From: JBFELU01 sp041572755
GTDB taxonomy: Bacteria; Actinomycetota; Acidimicrobiia; Spongiisociales; UBA11373
Direction of reading: 5' to 3'
NCBI GenBank assembly: GCA_041572755.1
Contig: JBFFRY010000003.1
Location: forward strand, 67,675 to 131,674
DNA: 64,000 nucleotides
Below, piece by piece: positions 7,995 to 14,929 of this stretch (the first letter of the stretch is position 1; each line of letters begins with the position of its first letter). The notes under the pieces are model-generated. The model was not told the DNA's origin, searched no databases, and saw nothing but the letters and a program-made list of their open reading frames with translations. The translations under genes were made by a program, and so were the position numbers.

Positions 7995-8061
7995 AGACCA
8001 CCCCGGCGGCGATGAGGATCACCAGCAGTGTCAGCAGTGCGAAGACGGTCCCCGGGCGCAT
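7963..8061 (-). CDS. Possible 32-residue single-span membrane peptide
   Basis: An ATG at 8061 opens a 32-codon frame, MRPGTVFALL and on, that is one hydrophobic helix of about 24 residues with a short basic N-terminus. Its end overlaps the 3' end of the convergent gene by 32 bases. There is no Shine-Dalgarno, but a TAGGGT -10-like box lies about 12 bases upstream on the minus strand, as at other leaderless genes here. The composition looks like a genuine small membrane protein, but chance cannot be excluded. Confidence 0.35.
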   Translation of the reverse strand: MRPGTVFALLTLLVILIAAGVVFIVQLLSVQP

Positions 8062-8097
8062 CCGGAGGCCGACCCTAGCCGGGCGAGGCCGGTCCCG

Positions 8098-8346
8098 ATG
8101 AGGAAGGTCACCTTCCTGACCCGGCGCGGCTGCACGCTGTGCGACGAGGCCTGGCCCCACGTGGCGGAGTGGGCGGACCGCCTCCAAGTCGGGGTCGAAG
8201 TGGTCGACGTCGACGCCGAGGGCCTCGCCGAACGATACGGGGACCGGGTTCCCGTGGTGCTGGGACCGGAGGGGGACGAACTGCTTGCCGGGCGGTTCGG
8301 GAGGCTCCGGGTGCTGCGGGCCATGCTGCGAGCTCGCTACGGCTGA
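8098..8346 (+). CDS. Glutaredoxin-like protein (DUF836 family)
   Basis: 82 residues, thioredoxin-fold. It begins with a beta strand VTFLTRRGCTLCDEA containing the redox CxxC pair (CTLC at residues 11-14) and ends with the cis-Pro region RVPVVLGPEGDELLAGRF. This matches the short DUF836/glutaredoxin-2-like family that often sits beside Rex in actinobacteria. It probably reduces disulfides in the cytoplasm; the electron donor could be mycothiol, given mshA in the window (inference). Confidence 0.75.
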   Translation: MRKVTFLTRRGCTLCDEAWPHVAEWADRLQVGVEVVDVDAEGLAERYGDRVPVVLGPEGDELLAGRFGRLRVLRAMLRARYG

Positions 8347-8364
8347 GAGGTCCGGCGGCAGGAC

Positions 8365-8370
8365 TATTGT
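8365..8370 (+). promoter_or_regulatory. Predicted -10 element for rex
   Basis: TATTGT, six bases before the GTG start at 8377. The spacing implies transcription starting at or very near the start codon. Confidence 0.45.
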
Positions 8371-8376
8371 GCGCTC

Positions 8377-9003
8377 GTGAAGACGGCCGTTCCCCGCGCC
8401 ACCGTGCAGCGCTTGCCGATGTATCTCAAAGTCCTCGATGAGGTCTCCGAGGAGGGGATCTCCAGCGAGGAACTCGCCGCCGCGGCCGGGGTGAACTCCG
8501 CCAAGGTCCGCAAGGACCTCTCCTATCTCGGCTCCTACGGGGTGCGGGGCGTCGGCTACGAGGTGGAGCACCTCCGCTACGAGGTGCGGCGGGCCCTCGG
8601 GCTCACCAAGGACTGGCGGGTGGCCATCGTCGGGCTCGGCAACCTCGGCCTCGCCCTCGCCAACTACCGGGGATTCGCCGAAGAGGGCTTCGTCGTCGTT
8701 GGTCTCTTCGACAGCGATCCCGGCAAGATCGGAGCCCACATCGACACACTCGAGATCGAGCCGATGGAACGTCTCTCCGCTGCGGTGAAGGATCGGCACA
8801 TTTCGATAGGGATGATCACCACGCCGGCCGGCTCGGCCCAGGAGGTGGCCGACATCCTGGCCGAATCCGGCGTCAAATCGATCCTCAATTTCGCCCCGGC
8901 CCACATCCAGGTCCCCGAGGGGGTGGACGTGCGGCGCGTCGACCTGTCGACGGAACTCAAGGTGCTTTCGTATTACCTGCACCGTGCCGGGGCCGACGCT
9001 TAG
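8377..9003 (+). CDS. rex: Redox-sensing transcriptional repressor Rex
   Basis: 208 residues, GTG start. Residues 1-75 form the winged helix (VQRLPMYLKVL, then SAKVRKDLSYLGSYGVRGVGY, the DNA-recognition segment). A Rossmann domain follows with VGLGNLG near residue 88 for NADH binding and FDSDPGKIG near 108, then NFAPAHIQVPEG. The C-terminal helix STELKVLSYYL is the swapped dimer helix. Rex senses the NADH/NAD+ ratio and represses respiratory genes when NADH is low. Convergent with the cytochrome bc operon, which is a natural target together with the nuo operons, but I found no clear Rex operator at their promoters by eye. Confidence 0.92.
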   Translation: MKTAVPRATVQRLPMYLKVLDEVSEEGISSEELAAAAGVNSAKVRKDLSYLGSYGVRGVGYEVEHLRYEVRRALGLTKDWRVAIVGLGNLGLALANYRGFAEEGFVVVGLFDSDPGKIGAHIDTLEIEPMERLSAAVKDRHISIGMITTPAGSAQEVADILAESGVKSILNFAPAHIQVPEGVDVRRVDLSTELKVLSYYLHRAGADA

Positions 9004-9012
9004 GTCCCGGGC

Positions 9013-9501
9013 CTATTCGTCGTCCCCGCTCTCCGATTCGAAGCGATTGAGCGCGGTGACGAACATCGCGAACAGAATGAGCGCCCCGACCATCAACGCT
9101 CCGGGGAGGATCCGGAGCTCGAAGGCATTGAGCCCCTCGAGCGAGGTGGGCCGCAACCCGCGCGGTGCATAGAGGGAGTAGAGCAACCCGACGACCGCCA
9201 GGAATCCGAAGAAGGCGGTTCCGGTCACCAGGAAGGCCAGCCGCCGGCCCAGGTTCGTGTAGTTGATCAGGTAGACCGACCCGGCGAACACCGCCAGCGA
9301 AGCGAAGGCGACGATCAGGCCGCGGACCAGGACCCCGGGCGCCGGCTCGCCATCGGGGCCCACGTTGTTCTTCCCGACCAGGTTCTCGTAGAAGACATCC
9401 AGTGCCGCCCGGAACTGGGGGATCAGCGACAGCAGGACGAGCACCGCCAGCACGATGCCGAGCCACTCCAGGCTGCTCAGACCCCTCTCGTCGCGCCGCA
9501 T
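9013..9501 (-). CDS. Four-span membrane protein of the bc-complex operon
   Basis: 162 residues. ATG 9501 overlaps the cytochrome c stop (TGATG), so the two are translationally coupled. One hydrophobic helix follows the N-terminus, then a short loop, then three more helices; the C-terminus is acidic (ESESGDDE). I recognise no family. As the last gene of the bc operon it is probably an accessory or assembly subunit of that complex. Confidence 0.65.
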   Translation of the reverse strand: MRRDERGLSSLEWLGIVLAVLVLLSLIPQFRAALDVFYENLVGKNNVGPDGEPAPGVLVRGLIVAFASLAVFAGSVYLINYTNLGRRLAFLVTGTAFFGFLAVVGLLYSLYAPRGLRPTSLEGLNAFELRILPGALMVGALILFAMFVTALNRFESESGDDE

Positions 9502-10988
9502 CACAGGGTCCTCTCGAAGGTGACGATCAACATGAGGTCCTCTCGGCTGAGCACGGTGCCGAAGCCCGGCATCCAACCGCGGCCCAAACCGTTGACTCCG
9601 TAGGCCTTGCCGTTCTCGGAGCCGTTGACGATGAACTCGAGATGGTCGGTGGCGTCGGGGAACTGAACCACCGAACGGCCCCCCGTGAGCGATGGCCCGA
9701 AACCGCCCGAGCCCGCCTCTTGGGTGAAGGCGACCCCCGCCGAGTACCCGGCCGTGTGGCACCGGGCGCAGTACGCGTTGTAGAGGGCGGCGCCGCGGCG
9801 GGCATCGGAGACGTTGCCGTCGAAGGCGGCGGCCAGTGCGTCGAAGTCCATGGCGAAGCGGCGTTCGGCGCCGGCTTCCTCGAGGTACTCGAGCCCGGCG
9901 GCGGCGGTGTCCAGGAGGCGGTCCTGGGTGTCTACCGTCAAGCGGAGGTCGCGCACGACCGTCTCGATCTCGTCGGCGACGATCTCGGCGAGCGCCAGAT
10001 CGGGAACCGGCGTCGCCCCCTCCGAGGTCGAGAACGCCGCATCCGGGTCGAAGGCGGCCCGCTCCAGGACGGCGGTGGCATCGCTCGGCGGGGCCTCGGC
10101 GACCACGAAGGAGAGGAGATCCATCAGTTGCTGCTCGGCTTCGTCCGCCAATCCGTCGCGGTCCCGATCGGGAGCGGCCGTCTCACAGATCCTGCCGACG
10201 ATCGCTGCAGAGTCGTCGGTGCACGGCCCGGCCAGGATCCCGGCCAGCCGGTCTTCGATGTCGGAGAGCACCGCATAGGCGGCCGGGGCTTCCTCGATGG
10301 CGCGGATCTCGTCTTCCTGGCGAACGATCGCATCGGCGATCGTGGCGTCGGCGTTGGCGAGCCGGGCGAGTTCGCGTGACACCGCCCCATCCACCTCGGA
10401 GACCTCTTCGACCTGGGAGACCTTGAAGGCGTCGAGGTAGGCGATCAGTTCGTCGATCTGCTGGACGTTGAGCGGTCCGCCCCCCTCGGTTCCCCACGCC
10501 GGCATCGGGCTGCCCGACCGGCCGTAGACCAGCCAGTAGCGGACCTCGTCGGCGTCGTAGCGATACAAGACGTCGTTGATCGACGGAGCCGCCCACGAGG
10601 TGGTGAGGCCGCTGCGCTTCTCCACGAAGTCGGCACCGCCTCCACCACCCGTCGGACCGTGGCAGTCACCACACTGGAACTCCTCGTACCAGTGCTCGCC
10701 GCGTTCGATGGCCACCTCGTCGAAGTGCTCGGCCGAGGCTTCCTGGCGGTCGGTCTCACCGAGGAAGTAGACGGGAAGAATGACCGCCAGAACCGCACTG
10801 GCGGCCAGGGCGCCGATGAGGGTCGAGTTGAGGCGCCGCGACTCCAGTTCGTCGTCGGTCATGAAGGGCGACTGGTTGGCCGGGGGTGCCTCGCGGCGAC
10901 GCCGGACCCTGCTCGAGCCCAGCAGGAACCACAGCCACGCCAGCGTGCCGAGCACCGCAAGCGTCAAGACGAATGCACCGATCCCCAT
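9501..10988 (-). CDS. Membrane-anchored diheme cytochrome c of the bc complex
   Basis: 495 residues. Two N-terminal membrane helices (about 5-27 and 55-78) anchor it. The first heme site CGDCH lies near residue 105 and the second, CARCH, near 407; each is followed by class I cytochrome c features including MPAWG and GWMPGFG methionine regions. The roughly 230 residues between the two domains are unusual: mostly acidic helices plus DRDRDGLADEAEQ, which looks like a calcium-binding EF-hand/thrombospondin-3 type loop. The protein should accept electrons from the Rieske protein on the outer face. It is longer than the usual QcrC. Lies 10 bases after the Rieske gene. Confidence 0.85.
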   Translation of the reverse strand: MGIGAFVLTLAVLGTLAWLWFLLGSSRVRRRREAPPANQSPFMTDDELESRRLNSTLIGALAASAVLAVILPVYFLGETDRQEASAEHFDEVAIERGEHWYEEFQCGDCHGPTGGGGGADFVEKRSGLTTSWAAPSINDVLYRYDADEVRYWLVYGRSGSPMPAWGTEGGGPLNVQQIDELIAYLDAFKVSQVEEVSEVDGAVSRELARLANADATIADAIVRQEDEIRAIEEAPAAYAVLSDIEDRLAGILAGPCTDDSAAIVGRICETAAPDRDRDGLADEAEQQLMDLLSFVVAEAPPSDATAVLERAAFDPDAAFSTSEGATPVPDLALAEIVADEIETVVRDLRLTVDTQDRLLDTAAAGLEYLEEAGAERRFAMDFDALAAAFDGNVSDARRGAALYNAYCARCHTAGYSAGVAFTQEAGSGGFGPSLTGGRSVVQFPDATDHLEFIVNGSENGKAYGVNGLGRGWMPGFGTVLSREDLMLIVTFERTL

Positions 10989-10998
10989 CAGCGGCTCC

Positions 10999-11772
10999 TC
11001 AGATGCACGACGGTCCCTGCGGGTACTCGGCCGTCTTCGTCGTCGACCGGGCGGTCTGGATCACCTGGCCGGTGTCGATGATCAGCTCGTTGCTCTCGTT
11101 GACGGTGACCACGAACCGATCGAGGTTGCGGGGTGCCGGCCCGTCCTCGTACTCCCCGTGGTAGTTGTACTTCGAACCGTGACAGGGACACTCGAAGCCC
11201 TGAGATGAGGCACACTCCGGGACCCGGCACCCGAGATGCACGCAGCGCTGCCACAGGGCGATGTAGCCGCCCGCCACCACGGGCAGGCCGTCGAACGACG
11301 ATCCGGCCATTTCGCCTTGGAACGGGAGCACGTAGGCCTGGGCGGCCGAGATGAACAGAGGTGCGATCCGGCCGTCGGGGAGGAACACCTGCTTCTCGAT
11401 GTCTTCCAGCTTCCCGGCGTTGACCTTGCTCCCGAAACCGCCCGAGCGGAGCTTGGGCCACATGAAGGCGAGGGCGGCGACCCCGAACTGGGCCAGGAAG
11501 ATGCCGAAGACCCCGAGGACCCCCCGGTTGAAGAACTGTCGCCTCGTGACGTCGTAGTCGGCGGCATCGATCTCGGGCCGGGCCTCCAGCGGATCGATGG
11601 GAACCTCGTCCCCTGTGACCTCGGGGGCCGGCTCGGCTTCCCGGGTCCGACGCACTCTGCGGGGGCGCTCGACCGGGGCGGACACCGTATCCCCGCGGCG
11701 CCAGGCCACGGTGAACAGCGCCGCCGCGAGGAGGAAGACGATGACGACGAAGGCGATGACGAGCACGGTCAT
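10999..11772 (-). CDS. qcrA: Rieske iron-sulfur protein (QcrA-like)
   Basis: 257 residues from ATG 11772. Two membrane helices are seen (residues 2-24 and about 80-103), the second preceded by a YDVTRRQFFNRG segment that looks like a twin-arginine-type RR motif. The Rieske domain has CVHLGC near residue 190 and CPCHGSKY near 208, giving the two Cys and two His ligands of the [2Fe-2S] cluster and the disulfide Cys pair. It transfers electrons from menaquinol to cytochrome c. The start overlaps the cytochrome b C-terminal gene by four bases. Confidence 0.9.
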   Translation of the reverse strand: MTVLVIAFVVIVFLLAAALFTVAWRRGDTVSAPVERPRRVRRTREAEPAPEVTGDEVPIDPLEARPEIDAADYDVTRRQFFNRGVLGVFGIFLAQFGVAALAFMWPKLRSGGFGSKVNAGKLEDIEKQVFLPDGRIAPLFISAAQAYVLPFQGEMAGSSFDGLPVVAGGYIALWQRCVHLGCRVPECASSQGFECPCHGSKYNYHGEYEDGPAPRNLDRFVVTVNESNELIIDTGQVIQTARSTTKTAEYPQGPSCI

Positions 11773-12860
11773 AGGTCGAAGAAGATCCCGTCTCTCCAGG
11801 GGAAGGTGAAGTTGAACCCTTTCCCCCGGTAGAAGGAGCCGATGATGGTGAGGATCGCCGAGGCCACCACGAAGAAGGTGAACAGCATGATGGCGAACTT
11901 TCGATCGGCCGGCCGCGTCGAGGGGTTGCGGTCGACGTAGGGGATGATCGCCAGGCCGGCCAGTCCCAGACCGGGGATCAAGACCCCGGCGACCTGCGGG
12001 TCGAAGTACGACAGCAGCTCCTGCAGGCCGAGGAAGTACCAGGGGGCCTTCGAGGGATTCGGCTGGTCGTTCGGGTTGGCCAGTTCGAGGAGCGGCGCAT
12101 CCTGGAACACCGAGAAGATCACCAGGAGCGCCGTCACCACCAGGAGTGCCACGAACTCGATTGCCAGCAGGTGCGGCCACACGTTCACCTTGTCCGTGGG
12201 TTCGCTCTTGACCTGTTGGATCGCTTTGGCCTTGACGACGGTGAGGAGCCGCTGGGTGCGGACCCCTTCCGGCACCGGGGGAAGACTCGGTTGGGGGGCG
12301 GGAGCGGGGGCCGCCGCCGCAGCCGGAGCGGCCGCCGCCGCGGGGGCGGTGGCGGCCGCTTCGCCCTTGAGTTCGGCGAGGATCTCTTCGACGGGGCGCC
12401 CGGTGGCTTTGGCTTTGGCCTCGGCGGAGCGGCGCAGCAGCTTCTCGGGCATCTTGGCGGCGGCCGCCGCCTTTTCGGGATCGGCCTGCGCAGCCGGCGC
12501 TGCGGCGGGGGCCGGCTCTTCGAGAGCGGGCTTGGACGGCATCGGCGGCGGAGTGCCGGCTCCCGATGCCTTCAACTCGGCGAGGACCTCCTCCACCGGA
12601 CGGCCCTGGGCCTTGGCCTTGGCTTCGGCGGAGCGGCGCAGCAGGTGGTCCGGCAACTGGGCGGTTGCCGCCGCGGCCTTGTCTGCGACGCTCTCGGCGG
12701 CAGCCGGAGCCTCTGCCGGCGGCGCGGCCGGGGACTCCTCGGCCGGCTCCGGTGGGGCCTCACCCTTCATCTCGGCGAGGATCTCCTCGACGGGGCGCCC
12801 GGTGGCCTTGGCCTTGGCCTCGGCGGAGCGGCGAAGAAGCGACTCGGGGATGTCTGACAA
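11769..12860 (-). CDS. Cytochrome b C-terminal subunit (subunit IV-like) with three N-terminal helical repeats
   Basis: 363 residues. From about residue 205 it is a PetD/subunit IV-like domain with three to four membrane helices and the quinol-site segment APWYFLGLQELL (PEWY equivalent). The first 200 residues are an unusual extension: three copies of a 30-residue motif (4-33, 69-98, 137-166) with core LLRRSAEAKAKA then GRPVEE(I/V)LAE, joined by Pro/Ala-rich linkers. A fourth copy is at the N-terminus of the cytochrome c at 16804. I know no family for the motif. It probably faces the cytoplasm as a docking element (inference). Part of the bc operon. Confidence 0.85.
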   Translation of the reverse strand: MSDIPESLLRRSAEAKAKATGRPVEEILAEMKGEAPPEPAEESPAAPPAEAPAAAESVADKAAAATAQLPDHLLRRSAEAKAKAQGRPVEEVLAELKASGAGTPPPMPSKPALEEPAPAAAPAAQADPEKAAAAAKMPEKLLRRSAEAKAKATGRPVEEILAELKGEAAATAPAAAAAPAAAAAPAPAPQPSLPPVPEGVRTQRLLTVVKAKAIQQVKSEPTDKVNVWPHLLAIEFVALLVVTALLVIFSVFQDAPLLELANPNDQPNPSKAPWYFLGLQELLSYFDPQVAGVLIPGLGLAGLAIIPYVDRNPSTRPADRKFAIMLFTFFVVASAILTIIGSFYRGKGFNFTFPWRDGIFFDL

Positions 12861-12872
12861 CGGCGCTCCTTT

Positions 12873-13652
12873 CTAGAGGGGTCCCGAGATGCCGCCGTCC
12901 TTGCGGACACGCCAGAAGTGGACGGCCATGAAGATCACGATCAGGAAGGGGAGTGCCAGCACGTGCAGCACGTAGAAGCGCAGCAGCGTCGGGGCCCCGA
13001 CCTCGATGCCTCCGAGGAGGACGAAGCTGACTTGGTTGCCGAACACCGGGGTGTAGCCGGCCATGTTCGAGCCCACCGTCACCGCCCACAGCGCCAGCTG
13101 GTCCCACGGGAGCAGGTAGCCGGTGAACGAGAGCAGCAGCGTGAGGAGGAGAAGGACCACTCCGACCACCCAGTTGAACTCCCGGGGGGGCTTGTAGGCG
13201 CCGTGGTAGAAGACCCGGGTCATGTGGAGGAACACGGTGATGACCATCAGATGGGCGCCCCAGCGATGGATGTTGCGCACCAGTTGGCCGAAGGCCACTC
13301 CTGTCGACAGGTCGGCGATGTCGTTGTAGGCGTCGGGTGAGCTCGGCGTGTAATAGAACATCAGGAAGATGCCGGTGATCGTGAGCAGGATGAAGAGGAA
13401 GAAGCTCAGCCCGCCCAGGCACAGCGTGTAGGAGAGGCGAACGGCGTGCCGCTTCACCTTCACCGGGTGGAGGTGATACAGCACGTTGTTCATGATGACG
13501 TAGGACCGGTTCCGGGGGCTGTCGGCGTAACCCTTGCGGAAGGGAGATCCCGGCCGGAAGATACTGGTCCACACCTCGCTGTCGCGGACCCGATCGGTGA
13601 CCTGGGCAAGCCGCTCGCCCAGCCCCACCCTGCCGTTGCCGTTGCCTGCCAC
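12873..13652 (-). CDS. qcrB: Cytochrome b N-terminal subunit (b6-type)
   Basis: 259 residues with four membrane helices. Heme ligands are H(x13)H in helix B (HRWGAHLMVITVFLH) and H(x14)H in helix D (HVLALPFLIVIFMAVH); a 14-residue gap in helix D is the cytochrome b6 pattern rather than the bc1 pattern. GYLLPWDQLALWA is the quinol-oxidation region. Together with the next gene it makes a split cytochrome b, as in b6f and b6c complexes. It binds two b hemes and carries the Q cycle for menaquinol. Confidence 0.9.
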   Translation of the reverse strand: MAGNGNGRVGLGERLAQVTDRVRDSEVWTSIFRPGSPFRKGYADSPRNRSYVIMNNVLYHLHPVKVKRHAVRLSYTLCLGGLSFFLFILLTITGIFLMFYYTPSSPDAYNDIADLSTGVAFGQLVRNIHRWGAHLMVITVFLHMTRVFYHGAYKPPREFNWVVGVVLLLLTLLLSFTGYLLPWDQLALWAVTVGSNMAGYTPVFGNQVSFVLLGGIEVGAPTLLRFYVLHVLALPFLIVIFMAVHFWRVRKDGGISGPL

Positions 13653-13661
13653 CTCTTCCTC

Positions 13662-14111
13662 CTAGAACCGCATTCCGTACGCGTAGCCGTTCTTGTGGTC
13701 GCGCTGCCCGCTGTCGACCTCCCACGGGGCCTCCACGCTGCGTTCATCGGCCTGGTCCGCCAGCGACCCGGCGAACTTGCCGAGGCTGATCACTCCGGTG
13801 GGGCAGCGATCGACGCACAAGGCACAGCGGGTGCACTCGTCCTCGTCGACGACGAAGAATCCTCGATTCCCTTCATCGGCCCGGGGATCGTCGACGTTGG
13901 CCGACTCGGCGATGGCATCGATCGACAGGTAGTGGATGCACTTCCACGGGCAGATGTCGACGCAGCCCTCGCAGAGTATGCATTCGCTCTGGTCGATGTG
14001 CAGGAACTGCTTCGGCTTGACGGCGCCGATGAGGTACTCCTCGTCGACGACGGCGAGCTGGTAGTCGTCGCGGAAGGGAGGCGTTTCGAACCAGACGTCG
14101 GTCTTGGCCAT
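13662..14111 (-). CDS. 2x[4Fe-4S] ferredoxin of the bc operon
   Basis: 149 residues. Two cluster motifs are clear: CILCEGCVDICPWKC near residue 43 and CTRCALCVDRCPTG near 88, with a loop of about 30 residues between them. No membrane helix. It sits between the first membrane-protein gene and cytochrome b, nine bases before the latter. It may be a peripheral cytoplasmic subunit exchanging electrons with cytochrome b or a soluble carrier; a ferredoxin inside a bc operon is not standard for classical bc1. Confidence 0.85.
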   Translation of the reverse strand: MAKTDVWFETPPFRDDYQLAVVDEEYLIGAVKPKQFLHIDQSECILCEGCVDICPWKCIHYLSIDAIAESANVDDPRADEGNRGFFVVDEDECTRCALCVDRCPTGVISLGKFAGSLADQADERSVEAPWEVDSGQRDHKNGYAYGMRF

Positions 14112-14729
14112 CTAACGCTCTCCCTTCACCATCGGCCGCCCGTACGCCGAGAGCTTCGGGGCGGGGGGTTTGTCCTTGCGCTTCGCCCGCTCTTGGAGCT
14201 GATACGCCGTGACGGCGATGACGCCGAGCACCACTGCCGAGTAGCCGCCGGAGACGAGATCCTTGATTGCCCCATAGGAGATGCTGACCTCATTGTTGAG
14301 CACCAGCCAGCGCGGCAGCGTGAAGGCGATCTTCTGCTCGGTCCACTCGAAGGTCCCTTGGGCCAGCGTCAGCCACTGATTGGGAACGACCCCGAACAGA
14401 AGGATCGCCTCGATGGTGAAGAGCATTGCTCCCACCGAGGCCCGGGCCCAGGTGAGTGGCCGGCCGAGCAGCCAGCCGAAGGTGATGCCCGCCAGCAGCA
14501 ACTGGCTGCCCACGAACCCGATGATCTGTCCCCCGGTCGGCAGCATCCAGCACTTGGCGGGGTCGTTCTCCCACGGCAGGCATCGGGGAATGTGGGGGTA
14601 GAGCTCGCGACCCACGCTGTCGGTCTCGGCGAGTCCGGTGAAGTGGGCGATGAGCACGCCGACCACGAGCAGCACCGAGCCGCCGCCGATTCCGGCGATG
14701 CCGATCCTGACGCGCTGCTGCTCGGTCAC
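14112..14729 (-). CDS. Four- to five-span membrane protein, first gene of the bc operon
   Basis: 205 residues from GTG 14729. I prefer this start over ATG 14762 because the -10 box TACAAT overlaps that ATG, and GGAGGAGGAG lies at correct spacing before the GTG. Hydrophobic helices are near residues 10-30, 65-88, 95-115 and 165-185; the loop between the first two contains a CLPWEND..CWMLP Cys pair on the likely outer face. The C-terminus is basic. No known family is recognised; presumably a structural or assembly subunit of the bc complex. Confidence 0.65.
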   Translation of the reverse strand: MTEQQRVRIGIAGIGGGSVLLVVGVLIAHFTGLAETDSVGRELYPHIPRCLPWENDPAKCWMLPTGGQIIGFVGSQLLLAGITFGWLLGRPLTWARASVGAMLFTIEAILLFGVVPNQWLTLAQGTFEWTEQKIAFTLPRWLVLNNEVSISYGAIKDLVSGGYSAVVLGVIAVTAYQLQERAKRKDKPPAPKLSAYGRPMVKGER

Positions 14730-14760
14730 GGGGCCGGACTCCTCCTCCGAAAGCGGCGAC

Positions 14761-14766
14761 ATTGTA
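14761..14766 (-). promoter_or_regulatory. Predicted -10 element of the bc operon
   Basis: TACAAT on the minus strand, directly overlapping an ATG that is therefore probably not translated. It serves the seven-gene operon running to 9013. Confidence 0.5.
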
Positions 14767-14890
14767 CGCGTCCCACCGCGTCGGAGGAGAACCGGGCGAA
14801 GGTGCCCCGACGCCGGCCGGCCCTTCGAGACTGTCGCCCGCCCCCCCACGAGCCTCGGGTGGCGGGGTGATCGTCCTCGGGTTGCGGGGC

Positions 14891-14896
14891 TAATGT
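14891..14896 (+). promoter_or_regulatory. Predicted -10 element for the CcoN-CcoO-like fusion gene
   Basis: TAATGT, 34 bases before the GTG 14930; the leader holds GGAGG at 14916-14920, nine bases before the start. With the TACAAT at 14761-14766 it forms a divergent promoter pair in a 200-base region. Confidence 0.45.
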
Positions 14897-14929
14897 TCTC
14901 GGGCCGACACACGACGGAGGAACGGGGAA

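Noticed and set aside
7963..8982. 339-codon minus frame across rex
   Set aside because: Antisense shadow of rex and the glutaredoxin gene; only its last 32 codons look protein-like and are listed separately.
11944..12876. Plus-strand 310-codon frame opposite the cytochrome b C-terminal gene
   Set aside because: It mirrors the repeated Ala-rich helical motif; the minus strand carries the recognisable cytochrome b domain.
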